Shown in pieces: positions 55,115 through 63,003 of a stretch of 64,000 nucleotides of DNA; positions within the stretch are counted from its first letter, which is position 1, and the number at the start of each line of letters is the position of its first letter. This DNA is from Curtobacterium sp. Leaf261 (GTDB lineage: Bacteria > Actinomycetota > Actinomycetes > Actinomycetales > Microbacteriaceae). The stretch is from the NCBI RefSeq assembly GCF_001422205.1, contig NZ_LMMJ01000007.1:496870-560869 (forward strand). The letters run 5' to 3'. The notes under the pieces are model-generated. The model saw only the letters and a list, made by a program, of their open reading frames with translations, searched no databases and was not told the DNA's origin. The position numbers were made by a program, and so were the translations under genes.

Positions 55115-55777
55115 ATGACCATCGACTCCGGCACGCTCGATCGCGGCGGCGACACCCCGGCCACGGCCGCACCCACGACGGTGGTCCGGACGCACTCGTG
55201 GCTCGACGACGTGACCGGCCTCGCGACCGGCGTGTTCGTCGCCTCCTTCGGACTGCACCTCCTCGCGGCGGGCGGGGTCGTCACGGGCGGCACGGCCGGT
55301 CTGTCGCTGCTGCTCAGCTACGCGACGCACGTGCCGTTCGGGGTCGTGTTCCTGGTGGTCAACACACCCTTCTTCGTGCTGGCGGCGTTCCGGAAGGGCT
55401 GGTCGTTCACGATCCGCACGGCGATCTGCGTCGCCGCGGTCTCCGGCATGTCGACCCTGCAGGGCGTCTGGATGCCGGACCTCGCGCTCTCCCCGGTGTT
55501 CGCCGCCGGTGCCGGGAGTCTCCTCGCCGGGATCGGTCTGCTCATCCTCTTCCGTCACCGCGCGAGCCTCGGCGGGTTCAACATCGTGGCACTGCTCGTC
55601 CAGGAGCGCACCGGGATCCGGGCGGGTGCGGTGCAGATGGCCCTCGACGTCGTGGTCGTCGCGGCGTCGCTCGCCGTGGTGTCGCCGTTCGCGGTGCTCG
55701 TCTCCGCAGGCGGTGCCGTGCTCCTGAACCTCGTCCTGGTGATCAACCACCGCCCGGACCGGTACGTCGGCGCCTGA
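55115..55777 (+). CDS. YitT/DUF161-family membrane protein
   Basis: 220 residues; start ATG at 55115. Five to six helices, the YitT signature FVASFGLHLLAAGGVVTGGT then AGLSLLLSYA, and LILFRHRASLGGFNIVALLV. Role unknown. Terminated by the perfect palindrome at 55800-55847. Confidence 0.92.
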   Translation: MTIDSGTLDRGGDTPATAAPTTVVRTHSWLDDVTGLATGVFVASFGLHLLAAGGVVTGGTAGLSLLLSYATHVPFGVVFLVVNTPFFVLAAFRKGWSFTIRTAICVAAVSGMSTLQGVWMPDLALSPVFAAGAGSLLAGIGLLILFRHRASLGGFNIVALLVQERTGIRAGAVQMALDVVVVAASLAVVSPFAVLVSAGGAVLLNLVLVINHRPDRYVGA

Positions 55778-55799
55778 CCGCAGGCGCGGCCGCGACACG

Positions 55800-55847
55800 G
55801 ACGGACTGGAGGGACGGTGCCAGCTGGCACCGTCCCTCCAGTCCGTC
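55800..55847. terminator. Perfect 48-base palindrome between convergent genes
   Basis: GACGGACTGGAGGGACGGTG CCAG is followed by its exact reverse complement with no loop bases. It lies between the ends of the yitT-type and Gfo/Idh/MocA genes. Longest and cleanest copy of the hairpin family here. Confidence 0.9.
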
Positions 55848-55881
55848 ACGGCGTCACCCGAGGAACGGGTGCCGCGCGCGC

Positions 55882-56946
55882 TCAGGCGTTGCTGAGCGCT
55901 CCTGCGGAGCGGTCCGCGCGGAGGACGTCCGCCGTGCGGCGTCCCTTCGCCGACTCGTAGGCGGCGAGGATGATGCCGAGGACCTCGATGCCGTCCTCGT
56001 GCGTGTTGATCGGCCGGGTCCCCGCCGCGATCGAGGTCGCGAAGTGCGCGATCTCCTCGGCGAACTGGTCCACCTCGTCGAACCGCTGCTCGACCGTGTC
56101 CTCCCCGCGCAGCCGGTGCCAGAGCGTCGTGCCGTCGCTCCACAGCGATCCGAGCTCGCCGACGACCGAGAACCGCTCGGTGTTCGCACTGGGCTCGTAG
56201 GCCCAGCTCGTCACGATGCTCCCGAGGACGCCGTTGTCGAACCGGACGAGCACCTGCGCGGAGTCCTCACCCTCCATGAACGACAGGCGGTGGTTCGCGA
56301 GCATCGCGGTGGCCTCGAGGGGTGACGCGCCCGCGAGGTGCATGAGCAGGTACGTCGGGTGGTACCCGGTGTCGATCAGCTCACCGCCGCCGCTCGTCTT
56401 GGCGTCCGCGCGCCAGCCCATGTTCTCCGGCGTGAAGTCGTTGTGGAAGCTGTCGGTGGTCCTGACCTCGTAGACGGTGCCGAGCACGCCGTCGTCGATG
56501 AGCGCCTTCGCGCGGGCGACGGCCGGCAGGAAGAGCTGGTTGTGTGCGCACATCACGGTGACACCGGTCTCCGCGACCACGGCGGCGATCTCGGCGGCCT
56601 CGACGGCGGACAGGCAGAGCGGCTTCTCGCAGAGCACGTGCTTGCCGGCACGCGCCGCGGCGACGATCGCATCCCGGTGCAGGTGGTGCGGGAGGCAGAT
56701 GTCGACGGCGTCGATGTCCGCCTCGGCGAGCATGGTGCGGTAGTCGGCGTACACGGTCGCTCCGGTGGCCGAGGCGCGTGTCTCGGCGCTCTCGGCGACG
56801 GGGTCCGCGACGGCGGCGAGCGTGACGACGTCGGTGTTCGCGAGGTACCCCTCGACGTGGGCGCCCGCGATGCCGCCGGCGCCGATGAGCCCGACGCGGA
56901 CGGGTCGGGTGGGCCTGGTGGCGCTGGAGCGGGTGGTGCTGGACAT
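55882..56946 (-). CDS. Gfo/Idh/MocA-family sugar oxidoreductase
   Basis: 354 residues. VRVGLIGAGGIAGAHVEGYL (NAD site), the catalytic-lysine motif KHVLCEKPLCL, and the His-type residue in LIDTGYHPTYLLMHL. Polyol or sugar dehydrogenase of unknown substrate. Second gene of a two-gene operon; 54 bases separate it from the related gene upstream. Confidence 0.93.
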   Translation of the reverse strand: MSSTTRSSATRPTRPVRVGLIGAGGIAGAHVEGYLANTDVVTLAAVADPVAESAETRASATGATVYADYRTMLAEADIDAVDICLPHHLHRDAIVAAARAGKHVLCEKPLCLSAVEAAEIAAVVAETGVTVMCAHNQLFLPAVARAKALIDDGVLGTVYEVRTTDSFHNDFTPENMGWRADAKTSGGGELIDTGYHPTYLLMHLAGASPLEATAMLANHRLSFMEGEDSAQVLVRFDNGVLGSIVTSWAYEPSANTERFSVVGELGSLWSDGTTLWHRLRGEDTVEQRFDEVDQFAEEIAHFATSIAAGTRPINTHEDGIEVLGIILAAYESAKGRRTADVLRADRSAGALSNA

Positions 56947-57000
56947 GGTGGTGGTCCTGTTCTGGTGCGGGTCGATCGAGGTGTGGGTCGCGCGGCCGGG

Positions 57001-57990
57001 TCAGCGACGCGCGACGAGGTCGCTCGCGGCGGCCTCGTTCGCGCGGACGACGAACCGGGTGAGGTCGATCGCCCTGCGGGTGTTCTCGTCGTCGCGGGTG
57101 CCAGCGCGGACGTGCTCGACCCAGGTGGCGAACGGCGTCGTGGCATCGTCGCCGAGCGGCACCGGCGTCCAGCGGTCCGGGTCGTGGTGCGGGCCCATCG
57201 CCATCAGGTCGTCCGTACCGAGGCCCCAGAGCAGTGCGCCCTCGGTGCCCCGGATCTCCCAGGCGGTCGCACCGGGGGTCGTCACGAAGCCGGCCTCCGC
57301 GACGCCGATCGCACCGTCCGGCCACGACGCGGTGACGACGGAGTTGTCCTCGACCGCCCGTCCCGTCACGTGCGTGTACGTCGCCGTGACGCGTTCCGGA
57401 TCCGGGCCGAGGAACAGCTGGCAGAGGTAGGCCGGGTGGCAGCCGAGGTCGGTGAACGCGCCGCCGATCGCCGCCCCGGGGTCCGCGAACCGCTCGGGCA
57501 GCCAGTCGGCGAGCCAGCCGTCGTGCGCCATCCGGAACCGGGCGTACGTGATGCGGCCGAGCCGTCCCTCCCGGACCTCGCGGAGTGCTGCCAGGGTGAC
57601 GGCCTCCGTGAGCCGCGGGAGCGAGACGACCAGTGCGACACCGCGCTCGCGGGCCCGACGGACGAGGTCCTCGCTCTCGTCGACGGTCGGGGCGAGGAGC
57701 TTCTCGCTGAAGACGTGCTTGCCCGCGGCGATGGCCCGGCCGATGACGTCGACGTGCTCGTTCGTGGCCGTGGTCACGACGACGGCGTCCAGGTCGTCCC
57801 TGGCGAGCAGTTCGTCGAGGTCCGGGGCGAACGGGACCCCGAGGTCGCGCGCGGCGTCCGAACCCCTGGCCTGGTCCGGATCCCACACGGCGGTGAGGGT
57901 GGTGTCCGGGTGGTCCTGCGCGTCCGAGGCGTACCCGCCGGCGTGGACGTGCCAGAACCCGAGGACCGCGATCGACAGTGGTCGGTGCAT
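57001..57990 (-). CDS. Gfo/Idh/MocA-family oxidoreductase
   Basis: 329 residues from ATG at 57990 (MHRPLSIAVLGFWHVHAGG). GKHVFSEKLLAP carries the catalytic Lys. AFTDLGCHPAYLCQLFLGP is the conserved His-containing loop. HVHAGGYASD near the N-terminus resembles inositol/sugar dehydrogenase relatives. A LacI-type operator lies 82 bases upstream. Together the pair probably catabolises one sugar or polyol. Confidence 0.9.
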   Translation of the reverse strand: MHRPLSIAVLGFWHVHAGGYASDAQDHPDTTLTAVWDPDQARGSDAARDLGVPFAPDLDELLARDDLDAVVVTTATNEHVDVIGRAIAAGKHVFSEKLLAPTVDESEDLVRRARERGVALVVSLPRLTEAVTLAALREVREGRLGRITYARFRMAHDGWLADWLPERFADPGAAIGGAFTDLGCHPAYLCQLFLGPDPERVTATYTHVTGRAVEDNSVVTASWPDGAIGVAEAGFVTTPGATAWEIRGTEGALLWGLGTDDLMAMGPHHDPDRWTPVPLGDDATTPFATWVEHVRAGTRDDENTRRAIDLTRFVVRANEAAASDLVARR

Positions 57991-58070
57991 GTGTGGAGCC
58001 TTCGTTGCTCGGGTCGCCGGGATCGTCGTTGTCCCGGACGGCGTCAACGGTAGTCAGGTCGCAGGGGTCG

Positions 58071-58084
58071 TTGAAACGTTTTCA
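58071..58084. promoter_or_regulatory. LacI/GalR-type operator upstream of the dehydrogenase pair
   Basis: TTGAAACGTTTTCA, an inexact palindrome with central ACGT and flanking AAA/TTT, matches the general LacI/GalR operator form. It is upstream of the minus-strand dehydrogenase operon; no LacI gene is adjacent, so the regulator is elsewhere in the genome. Confidence 0.65.
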
Positions 58085-58262
58085 TCGGATGCCGGTTGGT
58101 GCCCGATCGGGCGCGTTCCAGGCGTAGGATCCGCACAGCGGAGCCGCCGGACGGGAGGCACGGTCCGGCCCCGCCACGACTGCCCGGCCCGGTGGGTGGT
58201 CGCGTCTCGCGGTCGCGTGTCGACGCCCCGGGGTGGTGCGCCGACCCGCCGTCGCGTCGGTG

Positions 58263-58607
58263 TCAGTCCGATCCGGGCGGGATCACGGCCGCACCCCAGC
58301 CGTCGTACGCCCCGCCGTGACGGTCCACGACGCCGAACACCTCGGTGACGAACCGCTCCGGCTCGGTGCCGTCGAGTCGCTCCGGACGGGCAGCCTCGAG
58401 CGAGGTCCGGAAGAGACCCTTCTTCACGGTCGCCGTGTACCCGAGCGCACGGAGGTCGTCCGCCGCGGCCTCGGCGGCCGCCAGCGAGCGGAACGCCGCC
58501 ACGTGGTCGACGAACCGCGGCCGGTCGAGCCGGTCACCGAGGGCGCGGCGCTGCGCCAGCTGGTCGGCGTCGAGCGCCAGGTGCTTCGCGAGCGTGGTCT
58601 TGGGCAC
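58263..58607 (-). CDS. RraB-like protein (ribonuclease E inhibitor family)
   Basis: 114 residues. RFVDHVAAFRSLAAAEAAAD then LRALGYTATVKKG resembles the RraB fold; FVTEVFGVVDRHGGAYDGWG is the second conserved block. In actinobacteria the RNase E/G target is not established. Start ATG at 58607, 28 bases before the tRNA-Leu terminator hairpin. Confidence 0.75.
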   Translation of the reverse strand: MPKTTLAKHLALDADQLAQRRALGDRLDRPRFVDHVAAFRSLAAAEAAADDLRALGYTATVKKGLFRTSLEAARPERLDGTEPERFVTEVFGVVDRHGGAYDGWGAAVIPPGSD

Positions 58608-58634
58608 GGGAGGACGGTACCCGAGGGGGATGCA

Positions 58635-58664
58635 CGAAGGGCCCCGGCGAACCGGGGCCCTTCG
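58635..58664. terminator. Hairpin downstream of tRNA-Leu
   Basis: Perfect 13-bp stem CGAAGGGCCCCGG and CCGGGGCCCTTCG with loop CGAA. It lies 15 bases after the tRNA 3' end (minus strand), so it is the tRNA terminator, and it precedes the RraB-like gene. Confidence 0.85.
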
Positions 58665-58679
58665 TCATCTGCTGGTGTG

Positions 58680-58763
58680 TGCGCGAGGGGGGACTTGAAC
58701 CCCCACGCCCTTACGGGCACACGGACCTGAACCGTGCGCGTCTACCAATTCCGCCACTCGCGC
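58680..58763 (-). tRNA. tRNA-Leu (anticodon CAG)
   Basis: 84 bases. Acceptor stem GCGCGAG / CTCGCGC; anticodon loop TTCAGGT gives CAG between arms CACGG and CCGTG; a long variable arm (TGCCCGTAAGGGCG) marks a class II tRNA; T-arm GGGGGTTCAAGTCCCCC. Discriminator A; the 3' CCA is not encoded. It reads CUG, the main Leu codon here. Confidence 0.95.
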
Positions 58764-58886
58764 CAGCCGGAAAACACTACCACGCACAGGAACGACCGCA
58801 CGCCACCTACTACCATGCATGAGTTGGCGACCGAGGCCACACGACGTTGGCGACCGAGGCCACGCGACCGCGACCACTGGAGACCC

Positions 58887-59567
58887 ATGGGCCTACTGGA
58901 CAAATTCGAGCGAGGGCTCGAACGCACCGTCAACGGTGCGTTCGCGAAGACCTTCCGTTCGGGCGTGCAGCCGCTCGAGATCACCAGCGCGCTCCGACGC
59001 GAACTCGACACCAAGGCCGCGGTGGTCTCGCGCGAGCGCATCCTCGTGCCGAACGAGTTCACGGTCCACCTCGCACCCCCGGACTACACCCGGATGAACG
59101 ACATCGGCCGACCGCTCATCGACGAGCTGGCGACCCTCGTGCAGCAGCACGCCGTCGCACAGAACTACTCCTTCTCCGGCCCCGTCGCGATCACCCTGCG
59201 TCAGGACGGCACGCTCTCGACGGGCATCCTGCAGGTGGACTCCACCACCGTGCGGAAGGACCTCGTCTGGGTGGGTGTGCTCGACATCGGGTCGCAGCGG
59301 CACACGCTCAGGGTCGGACGGACGGTGATCGGCCGCGGGACCGACGCGGACATCACGATCGCGGACACCGGGACGAGCCGCAAGCACGTCGAACTCGTGT
59401 GGGACGGCAAGCACGCGCAGGTCACCGACCTCGGTTCGACGAACGGCTCGAAGCTCAACGGCCAGAAGGTCGACCGGGCGATCGTGGAGCCGGACTCCAC
59501 CATCGAGATCGGTCGGACCCGTATGGTGTTCCGCGTGGTGCCCGAAGCGGACGGAGGAGCGCGATGA
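58887..59567 (+). CDS. fhaA: FhaA-like protein (DUF3662 and FHA domains)
   Basis: 226 residues. N-terminal DUF3662 domain (MGLLDKFERGLERTVNGAFA to about residue 115) and a C-terminal FHA domain (LRVGRTVIGRGTDADITIAD, then DLGSTNGSKLNGQKV). FHA domains bind phosphothreonine and link serine/threonine kinases to wall synthesis. It is short compared with mycobacterial FhaA because the long proline-rich linker is missing. First gene of a + strand cluster; its stop overlaps fhaB by four bases (ATGA). Confidence 0.93.
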   Translation: MGLLDKFERGLERTVNGAFAKTFRSGVQPLEITSALRRELDTKAAVVSRERILVPNEFTVHLAPPDYTRMNDIGRPLIDELATLVQQHAVAQNYSFSGPVAITLRQDGTLSTGILQVDSTTVRKDLVWVGVLDIGSQRHTLRVGRTVIGRGTDADITIADTGTSRKHVELVWDGKHAQVTDLGSTNGSKLNGQKVDRAIVEPDSTIEIGRTRMVFRVVPEADGGAR

Positions 59568-60124
59568 CCAGTGGACTGACCCTGCTCGTGCTGCGCTTCG
59601 CGTTCCTGGCGGTGCTGTGGCTCTTCGTCTTCGCGATCGTGTTCGCGCTGCGGAGCGACCTCTTCGGGCAGCGGACCCGCGCGATCCCGACCGACTCCAA
59701 GAACCAGCCGTCGACCCCGACGACCCCGCCGGTCCCGGCGGGCGCGCCGTCGGCACCGGCTGCGGCACCCGGTGACTTCACCGAGGCGATCCTGTCTGGA
59801 GGCTCGCCAGGCTCCGCCTCGACCCGCACCGAGGTCGCGACCCGCCTGGTGATCACGGACGGATCCCGCGAGGGCATGGAGATGCCCCTCGGCCAGGGTC
59901 CGATCACGATCGGCCGTGCGAGCGAGAGCAACGTCGTCATCCGCGACGACTACACCTCCACCAACCACGCGCGCCTCGAACTCGGCCACGACGGCTGGAT
60001 CATCACCGACCTGGACTCCACGAACGGCACCTTCCTCGACGGAGCGCGTGTGACGGCCTCGATGCGGGTGCCCGAGCGCACACCGATCACCATCGGGACC
60101 ACGACGTTCGAGCTTCGGCGGTAG
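59564..60124 (+). CDS. fhaB: FhaB-like FHA-domain protein
   Basis: 186 residues: a transmembrane helix at about 7-29 (TLLVLRFAFLAVLWLFVFAI), a Pro/Ala-rich linker, and an FHA domain (MEMPLGQGPITIGRASESNV; TDLDSTNGTFLDGARVTAS). It anchors phosphothreonine binding at the membrane, where the wall machinery works. Six bases separate it from pstP. Confidence 0.93.
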   Translation: MTSGLTLLVLRFAFLAVLWLFVFAIVFALRSDLFGQRTRAIPTDSKNQPSTPTTPPVPAGAPSAPAAAPGDFTEAILSGGSPGSASTRTEVATRLVITDGSREGMEMPLGQGPITIGRASESNVVIRDDYTSTNHARLELGHDGWIITDLDSTNGTFLDGARVTASMRVPERTPITIGTTTFELRR

Positions 60125-60130
60125 CGCGGC

Positions 60131-61534
60131 ATGACGGCCCGCACCATGAGCGCAGCCGTGTCCCATGTGGGCCGGATCCGCGCGAACAACCAGGACTCCG
60201 GCTACTCCGGGGCCCACCTGTTCGTGGTGGCCGACGGCATGGGTGGCCACGCCGGCGGTGACGTCGCGTCGGCGATCGCGGTCCGACGCATCCGCGAGGT
60301 CGACCGGGACTTCCCGACCGCCCACGACGCTGAGTTCGCCCTGCAGACCGCGCTCATGGCCGCCAACCAGCTCATCACCGAGACGGTGTTCGAGCACCAG
60401 GAGCTCACCGGGATGGGCACCACCGTGAGCGCGATGATCCGCGTGGGCGACGAGCTCGCGATCGCCCACATCGGCGACTCCCGCATCTACCGGTTCCGCG
60501 ACGGTGTGCTCACGCAGGTCACCGCGGACCACACCTTCGTCCAGCGCCTCGTCGACAGCGGCCGGATCACCCCGGAGGAGGCCGCCGTCCACCCGCGGCG
60601 CTCGGTCCTCATGCGCGTGCTCGGCGACGTCGACGCGGCACCGGAGGTCGACACCACCGTGGCCGAGATCCGGGCCGGCGACCGCTGGCTGATCTGCTCC
60701 GACGGACTCTCGAGCTACCTCGCCGAGGAGCGCATCCGGCACGCGCTCGCCTCGGACATGGACGCCAACCAGGTCACGCAGCGCCTCGTCAAGGAGACAC
60801 TCGACCACGGGGCCCCCGACAACGTGACCGTCGTCGTGATGGACGTCCCCGACACGGTCCCCGAGGACCTCGACGACGCCGCGACCACCGTCGGGTCCGC
60901 CGCCGCACCGCTGACGTTCGAGGCGCCGACCGGCCGGAAGCCGATCCGCCTGCCGACGATCCTGCTGCACCCCCTCAAGGTCACGACGCTCCCCGAGGAC
61001 TCGCACTTCGAGCCGGAGTCCGACCAGTACTTCGCCGAGCTCATCGCCGAGGACCGCCGTCGCCGGTTCCGCCGTCGGGTGTCCTGGACGATCGCGCTCG
61101 TCGCGGCCGTGCTCGTCGTGTTCGGCGGCATCCTCCTCGGCTACCGGTGGACCCAGATGCACTACTACGTCGGGTCCGACACCGGGAACGTCGCCATCTA
61201 CCGGGGCGTCCAGCAGAGCATCGGGCCGATCCAGCTCTCGAGCGTCTACCAGGACTCCGACACGAAGGTGTCCGACCTGCCGACGTACACGCGGGAGAAC
61301 GTCCGGCAGACGATCAACGCGGACTCGCTGTCCGACGCCAGGGCCATCCTCCGCCGCCTCGAGGCCGCTGCGATCAGCGGCAAGGAGGCCCACACTGGGT
61401 CCGGAACCGCCGGGTCGGGAACCGGGTCGACGGGCTCGCCGTCACCGTCGCCCAGCGCGACGCCGTCCGCCAGCGCGACCGCCGCGGCGGCCGCGACCAC
61501 GGGCCTCCCGGCCGCCGGAGGCGTCGATGACTGA
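60131..61534 (+). CDS. pstP: PP2C-family serine/threonine phosphatase (PstP type)
   Basis: 467 residues. The PP2C core has VADGMGGHAGGDVASAIAV, GMGTTVSAMIRV and IGDSRIYRFRDG, plus GAPDNVTVVVMD for metal binding. A transmembrane helix follows (TIALVAAVLVVFGGILLGYR, about 320-343) with an extracytoplasmic domain and a Ser/Ala-rich tail (about 425-460). It reverses kinase action on the FHA and division proteins. Its stop overlaps rodA by eight bases. Confidence 0.95.
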   Translation: MTARTMSAAVSHVGRIRANNQDSGYSGAHLFVVADGMGGHAGGDVASAIAVRRIREVDRDFPTAHDAEFALQTALMAANQLITETVFEHQELTGMGTTVSAMIRVGDELAIAHIGDSRIYRFRDGVLTQVTADHTFVQRLVDSGRITPEEAAVHPRRSVLMRVLGDVDAAPEVDTTVAEIRAGDRWLICSDGLSSYLAEERIRHALASDMDANQVTQRLVKETLDHGAPDNVTVVVMDVPDTVPEDLDDAATTVGSAAAPLTFEAPTGRKPIRLPTILLHPLKVTTLPEDSHFEPESDQYFAELIAEDRRRRFRRRVSWTIALVAAVLVVFGGILLGYRWTQMHYYVGSDTGNVAIYRGVQQSIGPIQLSSVYQDSDTKVSDLPTYTRENVRQTINADSLSDARAILRRLEAAAISGKEAHTGSGTAGSGTGSTGSPSPSPSATPSASATAAAAATTGLPAAGGVDD

Positions 61535-62999
61535 CACCGCGACCCGCCAGTCCCTCACCCAGGCGATCACGATCAAGCTCCGTGAGCCCGCGCGTGCGCG
61601 GAACCTCGAGCTCGTGCTCCTGGTGCTCGCGTGCGGCATCTGCGCCGGGGCGATGCTCCTCGTGCAGCTCGGCGCCGAGAAGAAGATCATCGACACCAGC
61701 GTGTTCTTCGTGGGCGCGGGCATCCTGCTCCTGGCACTGGTGATGCACGTCGTGCTCCGCGTCATCGCCAAGAACGCGGACCCGTTCATCCTGCCGATCG
61801 CACTCGTGCTGAACGGCATCGGCATCGCGGAGATCTACCGGATCGACCTGCACGCGAAGCACACCGGCTGGGACGCGGTCGGTGTGAAGCAGATCGTCTG
61901 GACCATGCTCGCGATGGTCCTCGCGATCATCGTGCTGTTCCTCGTCCGGAACCACCGGTTCCTGCAGCGCTACCGCTACATCTTCATGTTCCTGACGATC
62001 GTGCTGCTGCTCCTGCCGATGCTCCCCGGCATCGGGCAGAACATCGGTGGCGCCCGCGTGTGGATCAGGTTCGGGCCGTTCTCGTTCCAGCCGGGCGAGC
62101 TCGCCAAGATCACCATGGCGCTGTTCTTCGCGGGGTACCTCGTCACGGCGCGCGACAGCCTGTCGATCGTCGGTCCGAAGATCCTCGGCATCCGCTTCCC
62201 CCGCCCGCGCGACCTCGGACCGATCCTCATCGTCTGGGGCGTCGCCATGAGCGTGCTCGTGTTCCAGCGCGACCTCGGCACCTCGCTGCTGTACTTCGGG
62301 CTGTTCCTCGTGATGCTCTACGTCGCGACCGGACGCCTCAGCTGGGTAGTCATCGGCCTCGTGCTGTTCGTCGGCGGCGCCAGCATCGCGGCGACCACGC
62401 TGTCCTACGTGCACGGCCGGTTCGAGCAGTGGCTCAACCCGTTCGACAACGACATCTACAACGCAACCAGCCAGGCCAGTTACCAGCTCGTCAACGGGCT
62501 GTTCGGGTTCGCGAACGGCGGGATCACGGGGACCGGACTCGGCCAGGGCCGCCCGTACCTGACCCCCGTCGCGCAGAGCGACTACATCGTCTCGGCGCTC
62601 GGCGAGGAGCTCGGGCTCATCGGTGTCTTCGCGATCCTCGGACTCTTCATCCTGCTCGTGTCCCGCGGCATCCGCGTCGGCTTCATGGCCCAGGACGACT
62701 TCGGCAAGCTGCTCGGCATCGGGTTCGGGTTCGTCACCGCGCTCCAGGTGTTCATCGTCATCGGTGGCATCACCCGGGTCATCCCGGTCACCGGACTCAC
62801 GACGCCGTTCATGGCGGCCGGTGGGTCGTCCCTCGTGGCGAACTGGATCATCGCGGCGCTGCTGCTCCGACTCACGGACTCGATCCCCGCCGAACAGCGC
62901 ATCCAGCAGGGCGCACCGGGGTCGGGGGGTCGCGCACCCCAGGGTGCAGCGACGGGCTCCGCGGCCGGCTCCCGCGCCACGACGAAGACGGGACGGTGA
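61527..62999 (+). CDS. rodA: RodA/FtsW-family glycosyltransferase (SEDS)
   Basis: 490 residues, about ten helices. SEDS motifs: GARVWIRFGPFSFQPGELAK (FQPGE) and GGSSLVANWIIAALLLRLTD near the end. SEDS proteins polymerise peptidoglycan. The C-terminal tail is Ala/Gly-rich. The gene immediately before pbpA is normally rodA in this cluster rather than ftsW. Confidence 0.95.
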   Translation: MTDTATRQSLTQAITIKLREPARARNLELVLLVLACGICAGAMLLVQLGAEKKIIDTSVFFVGAGILLLALVMHVVLRVIAKNADPFILPIALVLNGIGIAEIYRIDLHAKHTGWDAVGVKQIVWTMLAMVLAIIVLFLVRNHRFLQRYRYIFMFLTIVLLLLPMLPGIGQNIGGARVWIRFGPFSFQPGELAKITMALFFAGYLVTARDSLSIVGPKILGIRFPRPRDLGPILIVWGVAMSVLVFQRDLGTSLLYFGLFLVMLYVATGRLSWVVIGLVLFVGGASIAATTLSYVHGRFEQWLNPFDNDIYNATSQASYQLVNGLFGFANGGITGTGLGQGRPYLTPVAQSDYIVSALGEELGLIGVFAILGLFILLVSRGIRVGFMAQDDFGKLLGIGFGFVTALQVFIVIGGITRVIPVTGLTTPFMAAGGSSLVANWIIAALLLRLTDSIPAEQRIQQGAPGSGGRAPQGAATGSAAGSRATTKTGR

Positions 63000-63003
63000 C
63001 CGC

